Below the pieces are notes generated by a model. That model was given only the letters and a program-made list of their open reading frames with translations. It did no database searches and was not told the origin of the DNA. Both the position numbers and the translations under genes were made by a program. A stretch of DNA of 64,000 bases. Source: Leptodactylus fallax. Lineage: Eukaryota > Chordata > Amphibia > Anura > Leptodactylidae. The DNA lies in assembly GCA_947044405.1 (NCBI GenBank), contig CAMRHE010001069.1, forward strand, positions 124,001 to 188,000. The letters are read 5' to 3'. Below, piece after piece: positions 1-10,788 of this stretch. The number at the start of each line of letters is the position of its first letter. Within the stretch, counting starts at the first letter, position 1.

Positions 1-254
1 TGGCTTGAATTTGAGAAGTGGCTCTCCAGTTTAGTCAACCCCTTTAAAGGGTTATTCCCAAGATGGTAACTGAATGGCCTACGGTTAAGATATGACATCA
101 CTTACTAATGGGTGGAAAGACAATAGCTGCATCAAAGAAGGAGAGGGATAATTTCAGTGTTGGACACTCTGACCAGTCTTCAACTACTGTATGCATCTCC
201 ATAAACAGCTAGATATGAAGCCCTGTGTGTCCTGACCCTATCCTATAATAGCCA
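1..254. other. No gene; possible T2-type MITE end
   Basis: No coding region is seen. Bases 37-54 hold a palindrome centred on TTAA (CCCTTTAAAGGG), as expected where one TTAAAGGG-type MITE end abuts another. No partner end was found nearby, so only a relic is suggested. Confidence 0.3.
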
Positions 255-830
255 GCAGAAATTTTTTGAGCAATTTGTGCTCCAGTCGCTCTTTTGTGGG
301 ATCAGACCAGATAGGTTAACCTTCACTCTCCACTGGCATCAATAAAACTTGGACATTTATGTCCTGGTTTCTAGTTCACCAGTTGTTGTTGTTGTTTGGA
401 CCTCTTGGTAGATAATAACCACTGGGAACACCCCACTAAACTGAATGTTTTCAAGATGCTCTGACCCAGTTATGTAGCCATCAGAATTTGGGCTTTGTCA
501 CACGTGGTCTTTCTTTGGACTCCTTGATAGATACTAGCCACTAACGTACTTGGGACATCCCACAAAACTGGCTGTTTGGACATGCTCTGACCCAGTCATT
601 CAGTCATCATAATTTGGCCCATAGTTCCTCAAATTGTTAAGCTTTCCCATTTTTTCTGCTTCCAACAGATCAACTTCAAGATTCGACTGCTCATCTGCTG
701 CCTAATACATCCTACCCCTGGCAAGTGCCATTGTCACTAGACCATCAATGTCATTGACTTTACCTGCCAGTAGTTTTATTAGTAGAGTTTATCAGTGTAG
801 ATACAACATTGAATACTTTCGATCAGGTTT
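255..830 (-). mobile_element. Decayed Tc1/mariner-like transposon 5' part
   Basis: Read on the minus strand, this stretch resembles the 5' untranslated region and N-terminal helix-turn-helix part of a Tc1-like transposase, a family I recognise from fish and frog genomes. Phrases such as GACCCAGTCATTCAGTCATC and TTTGGCCC on the plus strand are characteristic. Stops and frameshifts break every frame. Bases 397-510 and 510-625 are diverged copies of one another, so the relic also carries an internal tandem duplication of about 110 bp. No inverted termini were located. Family assignment is by recognition and is not certain. Confidence 0.5.
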
Positions 831-849
831 AGAGCCATTTTTCTGAAAA

Positions 850-1405
850 AATAACTGTACTGGAAACCCCTAGGGACTTTATTAGTTGTGGGAAAATGCT
901 GCAAGTAAGAATGCTTTCAGAAATAGAAGGGTTAATCATTTATTTATGTCAAGTAACAAAATGAAGTAACTTAAATAAAGAGAAATGTCAATTCCATCAA
1001 TATTTGGTGTGACCTTTGCCCTTTGCCTTCCATCAGTTCTTCTCAGTACTTGCAGATAGTTTTTGGCAGAACTGGTCAGGGAGGTTGTTCCCGCCATCTT
1101 GGAGAACTAAGCACAGATCTTCTGTGGATGTAGGCTTGCTCCAATCCGTCTGTCTCTTCATGTCATCCCAGACAGACTGGATGATGATGATATCAGGGCT
1201 ATATCTGTGGGGGCCATATCATCACTTCCAGGACTCCTCCTCCAAAGGGCAAAGGTCACGCCAAATATTGATGCGATTTACATTTCTCTTTTCTTCATGC
1301 ACTTCATTTTGTTCATTGACAAAAATAAACTATTAACCCTTCCATTAAAGAAAGCATTCTTAGTTTGCATCATTTTTTCTGCCTAAAACCTTTGCTCAGC
1401 AGTCT
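850..1405 (-). mobile_element. Foldback Tc1-derived element, copy A
   Basis: Long inverted repeats frame a scrap of transposase. The left arm (about 888-1025) has GCTGCAAGTAAGAATGCTTT, GAAGGGTTAAT and ATCAATATTTGGTGTGACC. The right arm (about 1245-1370) has the same landmarks in reverse complement. Both arms look like the same transposon 3' end, joined to each side of a transposase C-terminal fragment. A second copy with the same rearrangement lies at 62012-62495, so this is an amplified non-autonomous family and not a chance rearrangement. Terminal bases and the TA duplication are not clear. Confidence 0.65.
1040..1250 (-). pseudogene. Tc1-like transposase C-terminal fragment
   Basis: The minus-strand translation gives the end of a Tc1-like transposase: PDIIIIQSVWDDMKRQTDW, then STEDL and NNLPDQFCQKL. 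In active relatives this block follows the pattern SPDLN-x-I-E-x-W, where E is the third catalytic acidic residue. Here that position is Q. The HTH domain and the first two catalytic aspartates are absent. The fragment sits between the two inverted arms of the foldback element. The plus-strand 106-residue frame over it is a shadow. Confidence 0.6.
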
Positions 1406-2120
1406 AGGGTCTGGTATTGATATGGATCTACCTTCTAGTTCCTCCAAGATCCCTGCAAATACCAACCCTGAACCAAGACAGATATTCTAAATTCATAAAG
1501 AAAAGCAAAGTTTACGTGTTTCCTGAGACCCATGGGAGTACAATATGGCAGAAAATAGATGCAATCAATATCTGCAGCCTTTATATCATAGAGACAAAAA
1601 AGCTTGACCAGGAATGAGTCCAACCACAGTCAAGTAGCTTGGCTTTCCCTCGATCAGATGGCAGCTCTACAACCCAGTTACTCCACCACATTTTACAGAC
1701 TTCGGCTTTCCAAATGGCTTCTGTAGCCGCGTCTGAATCAGATGTTGGAACCTAATTTCTGAACTGCAATACAATATCAGATGCTGACAGTTCGGAGACT
1801 TGGCTTCGTACTTACACGGATAGCGATATCGGGCTTCTTATCTCTTCTGAATTGTGGTTTAACCTGGCAGATTATCTCCTGCCAATTCTTCTGTCATATC
1901 TACTCAATTTGTTAGCATTTCTTTTACAAATTCACTTTATCAAAAATTTTTTAATCTAGTGTTAAGCTGGTGCAACAAAAATAATATCATGTGAGATATT
2001 CCTTACAAGGATGAATTAACATTGTATAATTAACCCCTTCACAACCTGACGATTTTGCTTTTTATGGATTTTGTGAAAATGGTGTTTATTTATTTATTTT
2101 TTTATTTGTCGCTATTGGTT
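1406..2120. other. Non-repetitive stretch, nothing recognised
   Basis: No gene, tandem repeat or transposon end could be supported. Frames are short and closed. The sequence is of ordinary complexity. Confidence 0.4.
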
Positions 2121-2147
2121 GAGCTACCAAAAAGTTTAGGTTGATTT

Positions 2148-2214
2148 TTCCTCGATTTGAACCAGTGACCTTTCACTTGGGAACCTGCCCAATAACACCC
2201 TGAGCTATAGGGAT
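2148..2214 (-). repeat. tRNA-like pol III promoter fragment (SINE head or tRNA relic)
   Basis: The minus strand reads ATCCCTATAGCTCAGGGTG near its start, like a tRNA A box. About 40 bases later comes GGTTCAAATCG, a good B-box match. The T-stem does not pair well (CGAGG after the loop), and no clean anticodon stem is formed. This suits a decayed tRNA pseudogene or the head of a tRNA-derived SINE better than a functional tRNA. A covariance-model search would settle it. Confidence 0.35.
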
Positions 2215-2215
2215 T

Positions 2216-3054
2216 GTGAGAACAGGTTGTCATTTGTAGCAGACAAGAAGAAAAAGATTTTTCAACCACCAGGAGCAAAACAGTAACAGTAACAATGCAG
2301 TTACATGAAAAGAATCTGCAGAACTAAATATGCTAAATAGTTACAAATCACATTTATGTATGAGGTAGCCAAGAGGATTGTCTATAAATGATGGGAGTCT
2401 CACGTTCCAAGCTGTAGTGGATGGTAAGATATGGAGCCTGGAAGTCACAAGGTCTAAACATTGTTACCCTTTTGCTCATCATTGTAGATCCCTTGACAAA
2501 AATCTGATCACAGTGTCCCCTTGCCAGAACTTCCAGTGATCAACTGTAATCCAGGAGGAAGCCGGGTACTAAGAGTTCCATTTTCTTGCAGTGCCAGCAC
2601 AGGTGAAATTAAACATTACACTGTGGTCATTCAGATCAAAGGACTGGTCATGTAAGAAGTCTTCCAGAGAGAATCCTGAACAGAGGACTCTACTTCTATT
2701 TACTCCAGTTCCCTAATGGGGAAACCTGGACCTTCAGGAAAGAGCTCCTTGGTCAGACTCCAACACTGTCTTCAAGAAGCCGCCCATCCACCTCATCATA
2801 TTGTTATCTTTTTGTGTCATGTACTTATTAGAAGTTGCTCTTTAAATGAGAGGACAGATGTTCTGATGTGTTGGTAAGTCTGGAACTTATGGCTAAGGCT
2901 AGGTACACATGTGCACCAGGCTCTCCGTTGTTCGGGTCTGCCAGTGGAAAGAAAAGTCCTTTCTCACTGCTAAGTTTCAGTGGTTTCTGGAGACTCCGAC
3001 ACATTTGTGAACTTCACCCCCGGTCAAGTTGTTATGTCTTGTTTAATTTAACTG
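2216..3054. other. No gene recognised
   Basis: Ordinary-complexity sequence. No transposon end, tandem array or conserved domain was recognised in either strand. Confidence 0.4.
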
Positions 3055-3389
3055 TTAAAGGGGTTGTCCTGTTATGGACATAACAGGGGATAAGTGTCCA
3101 ATCGCTGGGGGATGGGGGACTGAGTGCCAGAATGCTTGCATGACCAGTGCTCCACTCACTTCAATGGGACTGTGGGCGCGTTACCGTCTAGGCAGCCCCA
3201 TAGAAGTGAATGGAGCGGCAGTCACGCAAACGAACTGGCTCTCTATTCAGAAGAAGTCCATAGAAGGATTTTCAGTCCTTTGTTCTCCTGAACACTGGGG
3301 GACCTGGTGATCGGGCCTCCAGGGATCAGACACTTATACCCTGTCCTGTGGATAGGGGAAAAGTATCCATAATGGGACAAACCCTTTAA
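3055..3389. mobile_element. T2/Kolobok-type MITE (TTAA-flanked)
   Basis: The element begins TTAAAGGGGTTGTCCTGTTA and ends TAATGGGACAAACCCTTTAA, giving about 20-bp imperfect inverted termini that include the TTAA target. The T2 MITE family of Xenopus has TTAAAGGRR ends and TTAA duplications, and autonomous relatives belong to the Kolobok superfamily (established knowledge). The interior has the frequent frog phrases GAAGTGAATGGAGC and GGATCAGACACTTA. There is no coding capacity. The two short plus-strand frames crossing it are not genes. Confidence 0.75.
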
Positions 3390-5816
3390 GTTTAGTTAAG
3401 GTATGAATATGACATATAATCCCATAAGGTATATGATTTGGGGTTTTCTAAACTGAATTTTTTCTGGCCCAGGGTCTTTCTGTATAGTGCTGGTGCTGGG
3501 TTACTGCAGTTCTTCGCCTATTACTTGAATAGGACCAGAGCTGCTTCTGGCCCTGTCCAGTACAGAAACTTCTAGCACCAGGAGGCAGTCGATCAGCTGA
3601 TAGCAGGCCTGTGTGTACCCTATGTATAGGTCTTCAGCATAAAAAAACACCTGTGGTCAGGAAACCCCTTGAAGTGTTGGTGGTTGCCTAGCAAGAAGTA
3701 TCGCAGCCATTGGGAGGCAACACTGGAACTCCATGGTTCTGTGGAGATTCAGTAGTATCACTCGATCTAATTCATAATGGCAGATGTCATATAACTTACC
3801 TAACTAAATATTGCGTTGGAAAAATAGGGATGTTGAAGTGTCCCGATACTACCCAAACAGTCTGCGGTCAGACAGAACATTCTTGGTTTGGCAAAAACTC
3901 AATATCTCCTGTCCAACTGCACATTTAGCAGAGGAGGAATGGTTGTTTAAAGGTAGCCATACAGGTTAGATACATGTCAACCAAACCTGCCAACTTTGGT
4001 TGACCATCTATATGGAGGCCTTCCTCTTCTCTCTCGATATCAGATGTTAGGAGAAAAACGTCCACCGATAAGCTGTCAGCCAAGACAAGTGTGCATTTGT
4101 ATGGGAGTAGATCGGAATAGCTGGGAGACAAAGAAGCAGCTTTTATAGGTCAGGCTCCTTAGTTTTGGTGAAGTCTTGGTACTATAGCGTACACTAACAC
4201 TAACCCCTGTGCACAGACAAGGCCTAAAAAGACTTGGTTTGGTGTGGAAAAACTTGACCATAAAGTGGTTTTCCAGAGAAAAAAAAAATTGTATCCTTAG
4301 GATATGTTCATCAATATGAGATAGGTAAGGGGTCTCACACCCAGCAATCATACTGATCGGCTGACATTAGTAGCCGGGGTGCTGTTAAAGCAGTACACAG
4401 TGGTGGAAGCAAGTAGTATAATGTTGTACCGTGTTAGCCATAGAAAGTAGTGGAAGAGTGAAGAAATCAGGTGATACCTTTTAGAGGCTAACTGAGTATA
4501 TTTGCTAAGTAAGCTTTCGAGAATTCTAGCTCTCTTCTTCAGACATGGTGTAATAGTGGTGGAAGCAGACATGAAAAATTTTTGCCTTGAAAACCCCTTT
4601 AACCCAATTGAACTTTTTATGGATAAATTTGAACCCTCACTTAGAATCTTGTGGAAACTTCCCCAGTTGAGTGAAGGTTGTTTTATGTATTTTGTTATAC
4701 CTGCAAAATTATCTGCAAAATTGAATCACTCTTTCCCACGTTCTTCGGACCTCGCTGCTCCAATTTCCTCAGACTGTAGTGAGAAGAAATCCATATCTCG
4801 GATGGTTAATTAAAATAAATAATTCCTCCAGAGACCTGCAATTATTGCCCTATAAACATATACCCCGGTGAGATCTAATGAGAGTATACCTGGATAATGA
4901 CACTAAATACCATAAAATGTCTTTAGAAGCTCAGCCTCTCGAATTTCATTAGATAATAGAAGATGCAGCTCCCTCATTCTTGTTTGGCTAATTTCAAGCA
5001 CATAAAAAAACAATTATAGATGTCTCAGATGTTTTTGTGGTCAATTCAAAGGTTTTCTGGTCAAAATTATTTGCACGGAGAAGGTTGGAGCTTATAGCCT
5101 TTGGTGGTAGGTCCCACTAACTACCAGAAGATACAACCATGCTGATGTTGGGTATGGAAGAGGAAGTTGTCCTATGGGAGGAAGATTTTGCCCACCTTGG
5201 AAAGGACAGCAGAACTCACACACTGCCCAACAATACTATATTATTTAGCAGGGTATTTTTGGAAAGTGGTTATTCTGCAGTTATTGATAACTTTACATCG
5301 ATGGTCAGTGGCGTAACTTGAGGACTCAAGGCAAAGTCTTTTACAATTCCCATCAACTGTCATGTTTTTAGTAGTATTGGTCTTCTCATATGGAGCAAAG
5401 CACATAGGACAATGGTGGGGGAAAAGATGACATGGCGAAAAATTCTGTAGCGCTGAATTGTTTCAGAGCAGTAGCTGTTAAAGTTGTCAGAGGGTGGAAC
5501 ATAAGATTAAAAATAGAGATTGAACCAAAGTCCTGTGCTGATAAATGGTTATTGGAAGCTAGAGTTGAGGAGAGGGTTGTCAGATGACTAATATTCACAA
5601 GAATCTAAATCAGGGTCCTGGTCTGTTCATATATACCTCAATGCTGGACATTACAGTATAGACAAAGAAGGTGTCCGAAATATTTAGTCCACTAAACATG
5701 CAAAGAAGATTCCTTTTATGTACCATATTGGACTACCAAGAACTGCTAAAAACATATTATCCTACTAGACCAAAACATGAGGAACATGCTCATCAGAAAT
5801 AGTTCCTGCATTAGTT
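3390..5816. other. Gene-free stretch with degenerate repeat pieces
   Basis: Bases about 3450-3680 resemble the inner part of frog T2-type MITEs (TACTTGAATAGGACCAGAGC, then GATCAGCTGATAGC) but lack clean ends. Bases about 4400-4605 carry a vertebrate dispersed repeat I know by sight (GAGGCTAACTGAG, AAGCTTTCGAGAATTCTAGC) but cannot assign to a class. It ends in AAAACCCCTTTAA, a T2-like right end. A solo hAT-like end, CAGTGGCGTAACTTGAGG, lies at about 5310. No coding region is supportable. Confidence 0.45.
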
Positions 5817-6381
5817 TTAAAGGTGTTTTCCGCGCAAAAAAAACCTTTTTTTAAAAAAGGTATTTTAGTGCTATTAATGGGTTAATAATTGCATCAAAAT
5901 ACGTTTAGCAGTGTTTTGAGTGATCTCTGGGAGCTCTTAGCATCCTCTGCATTTGTTTACATGGCTAGCTTCCTGCTTCCCTAGCCTACAACTCGAATGA
6001 TCCCCCTCTCACACCCCCTCCCTGTTTCCCTAGCTAGCCCACGGACTACTGCTCATCTATGTACCTATCTACCTAACTCAGCCCCAGTCCCCAATACCCC
6101 CTCTAATCATACCTATCTGTCTTCTGTGTCCTATTCATTTTCTTCGGTCCTGCTAGCATCTTCTTCTGTGGACTTCTTGTGCATGCATGGTATGCGCTCT
6201 TCACTTCTGCCGGTGACTGCTCTATTGCGCAGGCGCCGGCAGAAGCGGAGGAAGTAACTCTTCATGCCAGAAGACTGAAGATGGTGGGTAAGTATGAGAG
6301 GGACGGGAACGGAAATCCGGAAAGAGAACGTCACCGGATCATCAGAAAATGTGCTTGGGGCACGTGACCGCCCCAGGTATA

Positions 6382-7965
6382 TACACTGTGTTCCAAATTA
6401 TTATGCAAAAAGTGTTTAGGAGTGATAAGGTAAGAGTTTTTTTTGTTTGCCAGTTAAACTCATTGATGGTGATGTGTGTCAGGGCTCTTTATATCACTGA
6501 AAGCAATTGCAGACACCTGTGCTAATTAGTTTGGCAGGTGTGTCCAATTAAAGGCAAGACTACTTAAGAAGGCTGTCCCACATTATTAAGCAGTCTACAT
6601 TTTCAGCCAAAATGGGAAAGAAAAAGGATGTGTCGGCTGCTGAGAAGCAACAAATTGTGGAGTGTTTAGGTCAAGGCATGACTACAATCAACATTGCCAA
6701 GACACTTCATCGTGATCATCGCACAATCAAGAAGTATGTAGCTGCTTCACAGCACACACGTGTGCGTGCTGATAAGGGAAAATTGAGGACTCTTTCCAAC
6801 AGGCAATTACGTCAGGTTAAAAGCAGCTTCAAAAATGCCTTGTCATAGCAGCAGACAAGTTTTTGAAGCTGCTGGTGCCTCCAACGTCCCCCCGAACAAC
6901 AAGATGCAGGGTCCTTCAGAGGTTTGCAGCTGTGCGTAAGCCATCCTGTCGACCTCCTCTATCCACTGCACACAAGCAGAAACGGCTCCAGTGGGCCAAA
7001 CAATATATGAAGACTGACTTCAAAACTGTTTTGTTCACCGATGAGTGCCGTGCAACGCTCAAAGGTCCAGATGGATGGAGTGGAGGATGGCTTGTTGATG
7101 GACACCCCATGCAAACACGGCTACGGCGCCAACAAGGAGGTGGAGTAATGTTTTGGGCTGGAATCATGGGGAGAGAGATTGTCTACCCCTTTAGGATCCC
7201 TGAAGGGGTAAAGATGAACTCCATAATGTATGTGGAGTTTCTCAAACAGCACTTCCTGCCATGGTTCAAGAAGAAGAACCATTCATTCCGCAGAAAGATC
7301 ATTTTCATGCCTGATAATGCACCGTCTCATGCTGCAAATAACACATCTGCATCTCTGGCTGCTATGGGCATAAAAGGGGACAAACTTATGGTGTGGCCCC
7401 CCATGCTCCCCTGATCTCAACCCCATTGAGAACCTCTGGAGCATCATCAAAACGAGTGTCTATGATGGCGGGAGGCAGTTCACATCTAAGCAACAGCTCT
7501 GGGAGGGTATTCTGTCCTCATGCAAAACAATTGAAGCAGAAACCATCCAAAAACTGACAAATTCAATGGACGAGAGAGTTCTGAAGCTTCTTTCGAACAA
7601 GGGGTCCTATGTGCAAATGTAACATCACCTCAAATAAAGTTTTGGCTTGAAAACTGTTTGATTTCAGTTTGTAATAACCTGCTAATGCTTATAATTTCAC
7701 AATGACCATTTTTTTGTTCTTAATAAAAATGAAAAGGTTGCAAATTCTACTGTGCATAATAATTTAAAACATGCATTTTGTGTGCATTTTGAGTGTTTAT
7801 TTTTTTTTTTAAATATACTGTTATCATATAGGCAGTTTGTTCAAAAACCTTTCAATTATACTCGAATAGTTGATGACTGGAAAATTACAATGACTGCAAT
7901 TCATATAGGTAATTTTGGAAAATATGAGAAAATATTATTTGTATAATAATTTGGAACACATTGTA
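6382..7965 (+). mobile_element. Tc1/mariner transposon with DD37E-type transposase, inactivated
   Basis: The left terminus is TACACTGTGTTCCAAATTAT and the right terminus, in reverse complement, is TACAATGTGTTCCAAATTAT. Each starts with the TA dinucleotide expected of a Tc1/mariner target duplication. Between them lies one transposase gene with three frameshifts and a 3' region. Termini differ at few positions, so the insertion is not very ancient. It lies inside a T2-type element. Confidence 0.85.
6612..7622 (+). pseudogene. Tc1-like transposase, three frameshifts
   Basis: The start ATG at 6612 opens MGKKKDVSAAEKQQIVECLG, followed by a paired helix-turn-helix (HRDHRTIKKYV). A first shift lies near 6846 (stop TAG), a second near 6888 in a C run, and a third near 7397-7402, where a C6 run has one base too many. 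Downstream blocks are intact: FTDECRATL (first catalytic D), IIFMPDNAPSHAA (second D) and SPDLNPIENLW (catalytic E). I count 37 residues between the second D and E, against 34 in most Tc1 elements. It ends SNKGSYVQM with stop at 7620-7622, about 335 codons in all. This would be a cut-and-paste DNA transposase of the nucleus. It is non-functional as it stands. Confidence 0.88.
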
Positions 7966-8067
7966 GGTAAATATACATTTTTTTTAATGAAGTCATTTAG
8001 AAGTTAAGTGGGGGAGAGGGTTTAGTTTAGGGTTTGATTTTCAATTTATGCCGGACAACCCCTTTAA

Positions 8068-8290
8068 GCTGATTTGCTCCATCATGGCCTAGATGATATC
8101 TTATAGATGTGGCCACCATCAATTTGGCATCTGACATCAGATGTTCTTTTTTGCACTTCAAAGCAAGCCTGGTTTTATGGTTTGGGAAACTAGCCAATTG
8201 CCCAAGTCCCCCTTATCCTACAGGGGCCAAAATATTGGAACCAAGGGGAAACCTGAGCATATTAAGCATTTGCAGTGCTGATTGAGTAGC
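8068..8290. other. No gene recognised
   Basis: Short stretch between the T2-type element and a small tandem repeat; nothing recognised. Confidence 0.35.
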
Positions 8291-8430
8291 AACTTTACTT
8301 TTGACCTCTTTAATGGCCTAGGCCTCCAAGAACTTTACTATTAACTTCTTCAATGGCCTAGGCCACAGAGGACTTTACCACTAACCTTGTCAATGGTCTA
8401 GGAAACCAGGGACTTTACCATTAAGTATTT
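8291..8430. repeat. 40-bp tandem repeat, about 3.5 copies
   Basis: The motif ACTTTAC...AATGGCCTAGG starts at 8292, 8332, 8372 and 8412, a steady 40-bp period with moderate divergence between copies. Confidence 0.8.
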
Positions 8431-8584
8431 TACTATTTAGGCACAATATAGTATAGTGGTATTTAGGACATATAATAAGAGCAACTTTCTAAAAATAGTG
8501 AGATGGAGCAGTTCTTAATTTGCTTTCCAGAGCCTCTTTTTCAATAAAATGGGTTCAGCCTCAAGGTGACATCATTATCAATAG

Positions 8585-10025
8585 TTTTACATTGGACTTC
8601 AGTTAAAACAAGTGAATTACCTCTGAGTTTATCTTTGAACATCTGTATTTACCAAGCAGGGGTGTAACTTGCGGAGGTGTAGAGGGTGCAGTCGCACCGG
8701 GGCCCAGGAGCCTTAGAGGGCCCATAAGCACTGGCATCAGTATTGAGATTGCAGCTTCCATCTGGCCCATAAACCAAGGAGACCCACAGATTGCCCTAAC
8801 CATACTAAGGTTGATTAATCTCCTTAGCACCCGTAACCATCACTATCAAGAATTCGCTGTAGGGATGAGATAGGGGGCCCCGGACAAAAGATTGCATCGG
8901 GGCCCACAAGGCTTTAGTTACGCCACTGTTACCAAGGTAGTTAGGGTGATGACCACTTGAGTCCACCATCAATGTCAAGAATGCATCAAGTTGTCCTCTT
9001 GCTTAAACCACCTAAATTACATGTTCTAGTCCAAAATGTACATCCAAATTAGAACTCCAATTGCCAACAGACTCGATTGACTTTGTGGAATCCATCAGGG
9101 AACCATCAAAGATGCCAAAGTAGAGCTACATGCTTGCTACTCTTGACTTTAAATTATGGAACTGCTGATGGAGGGCAAGCACTTAACCTCTAACGACAAT
9201 GTGAACATAGCCTTGGAAATTGAATGGACCAGTGGGATAATTAGATCCTTCCAAATTGCCCAAATTGTGATGCATCTATTTTTTGTCAGCACGCAACAGA
9301 CTCCATTGACTTTGTAGAATCCATCAGGAATTTGTCGAAGATGCTATAATAGAGCTACATTCCAAACTATCCTTGACTTGAAAAAATGATGTAACTGCTG
9401 ATGAAGACCAAGTATTGATCTGTGAACAACAAAATGAACATAACCTTGCGGGTTGAATGGACCATTGGGATATTTTGATCCTCCAGTTTCCATATTGGCC
9501 GAATTCTGCAGCACCTAACAAACCTTATTGACTTTGTGGAATCCATTGGGTTCAAATTGCCGATTTGGTTTTACATTGGGCTTTGGTTAAAACAAATGAG
9601 TTACCTCTGAATTTATCTTGAACATCTGTATTTATTAATGTGGTAAGGTTGATGACCATTTGAGGCCACCATCACTGTCAAGAATGCATCAAGTAGTCCT
9701 CTTACTTATACCCCCTAAATTACACTGCCTTGTCCAAAATGTGCATGCAGATCAAACTTCTTTAGAAGATGAGAACTCCAGTTGTCAGAACCCAACAGAC
9801 TCCATTGACTTAGTGGAATCCCTCAAGAAACCGTTAAAAGTACAAAACTAGAGCTACATTATGATGAACTGCTGATGAAGGCCGAGTACTGATCTGCTAA
9901 CGATAATGTGAATCTGCTAACGATAATGTGAACATACAGTAGTCTTGAGGGTCCAATGGACCAGTGGGATATTTAGATCCTCCGGTTACCGAATTGCCCG
10001 AATTCTGCTGCCCCTATTTTTGTCA
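8585..10025. repeat. Diverged tandem segmental duplication (about 0.7-kb unit)
   Basis: Bases 8585-9292 and 9563-10025 share a long string of landmarks in the same order: TTTACATTGG, AAAACAA, GAACATCTGTATTTA, GAATGCATCAAGT, GACTCCATTGACTT-like, GAACTGCTGATG and GGACCAGTGGGATA. A shorter partial copy lies between them at 9296-9560. The first copy is lengthened by a hAT MITE. A 21-bp local duplication (AATCTGCTAACGATAATGTG) occurs at 9892-9930. No frame is conserved between copies, so this is non-coding. Confidence 0.75.
8657..8928. mobile_element. hAT-type MITE with perfect 8-bp target duplication
   Basis: The element begins CAGGGGTGTAACTTGCGG and ends TTTAGTTACGCCACTG, inverted relatives of the CAGTGGCGTAACT terminus. 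It is flanked by the direct repeat TTACCAAG at 8649-8656 and 8929-8936. An 8-bp duplication is the hallmark of the hAT superfamily. The interior is GC-rich (GGGGCCC motifs) and has no coding capacity. Ends of the same family bound the composite at 16909-17808. Confidence 0.85.
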
Positions 10026-10788
10026 ACTTTTTGAACCGTGCTATCGTAACATCTCATTGTCGCAAAAATTCCATACGGTTTACTTTAAGTTTATGTGAGG
10101 AGGTTAATACATTTATGGAGCTTCATCAAAATGTGGAATTCTTCCTACTTTAACATTTGTTCATTACTTTGGTTTTATGCAACACGGGTTAATTACACTT
10201 ACTCAATAATTTTTCAATCTCAACTTCTTCTTGGCATAATAACCCAATTACACATTGATGCATTGCATCTTTCTGCCGCAATAATGAATTTCCCATCTCT
10301 CATCTGCATTTTTCTTTACATGTCAGATGTGATAATGATACATTATTATTCCGATCCAAGAATCAGCCGCTACTTTATATGTGTAAACAACTTGATCTGG
10401 TTAGTAATTAGTAATGTGAAATATAGAATGTCAGGATTACCAAGTCCTTTACAATGTACTCAATATACTCAGGTACTAACCTGACATGGCTCCGATTACT
10501 GTACAGTCCAACACGCTGTACCGTACAAGTACAAAGAGAATGCTTGAATGTTATTGTTCATGGTTAGACCACAATAGTTATTCTAGAAACAGCGACACTC
10601 TTGCCTAATGGTTGTGTCTGGTATTGCAGTATGCAAGTTAATAGGCTTAAAGTGTAATACCAGACACAGCCTATGAGCAATGGAGGCCTATAAGATCAGT
10701 CACTTTTTTCTAATAGTTGACAAACTCTTTAATGATACTTGTTCACCAAAATTCCTAAAAGTTTGTCATAGCCTGACCCATTAATGAC
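10026..10788. other. No gene; one imperfect inverted repeat
   Basis: Ordinary AT-rich sequence. Arms GTTGTGTCTGGTATTGC (10611-10627) and GTAATACCAGACACAGC (10654-10670) form a hairpin resembling the centre of frog MITEs, but no outer ends were recognised. The 129-residue plus-strand frame at 10095 has no recognisable domain and is treated as chance. Confidence 0.4.

Larger units (their letters stand above)
5817..8067. mobile_element. T2/Kolobok-type element interrupted by a Tc1 transposon
   Basis: The left end is TTAAAGGTGTTTTCCGCGC and the right end is CCGGACAACCCCTTTAA. These are inverted relatives of one another, each beginning with TTAA. Removing the nested Tc1 (6382-7965) leaves about 670 bp with no transposase, so the element is non-autonomous. 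Its interior includes a GC-rich part (6170-6370) with a GGCGCCGGCAGAAG core, followed by a consensus splice donor GGTGGGTAAGTATG at 6283-6296. The Tc1 must be the younger insertion. Confidence 0.65.

Noticed and set aside
2148..2214. Functional tRNA gene
   Set aside because: A and B boxes are present, but the T-stem and anticodon stem do not pair; kept only as a SINE/tRNA relic candidate.
10095..10484. 129-residue plus-strand ORF as a membrane protein gene
   Set aside because: Hydrophobic because of T-rich sequence; no homologous motif, no nearby promoter, and isolated.
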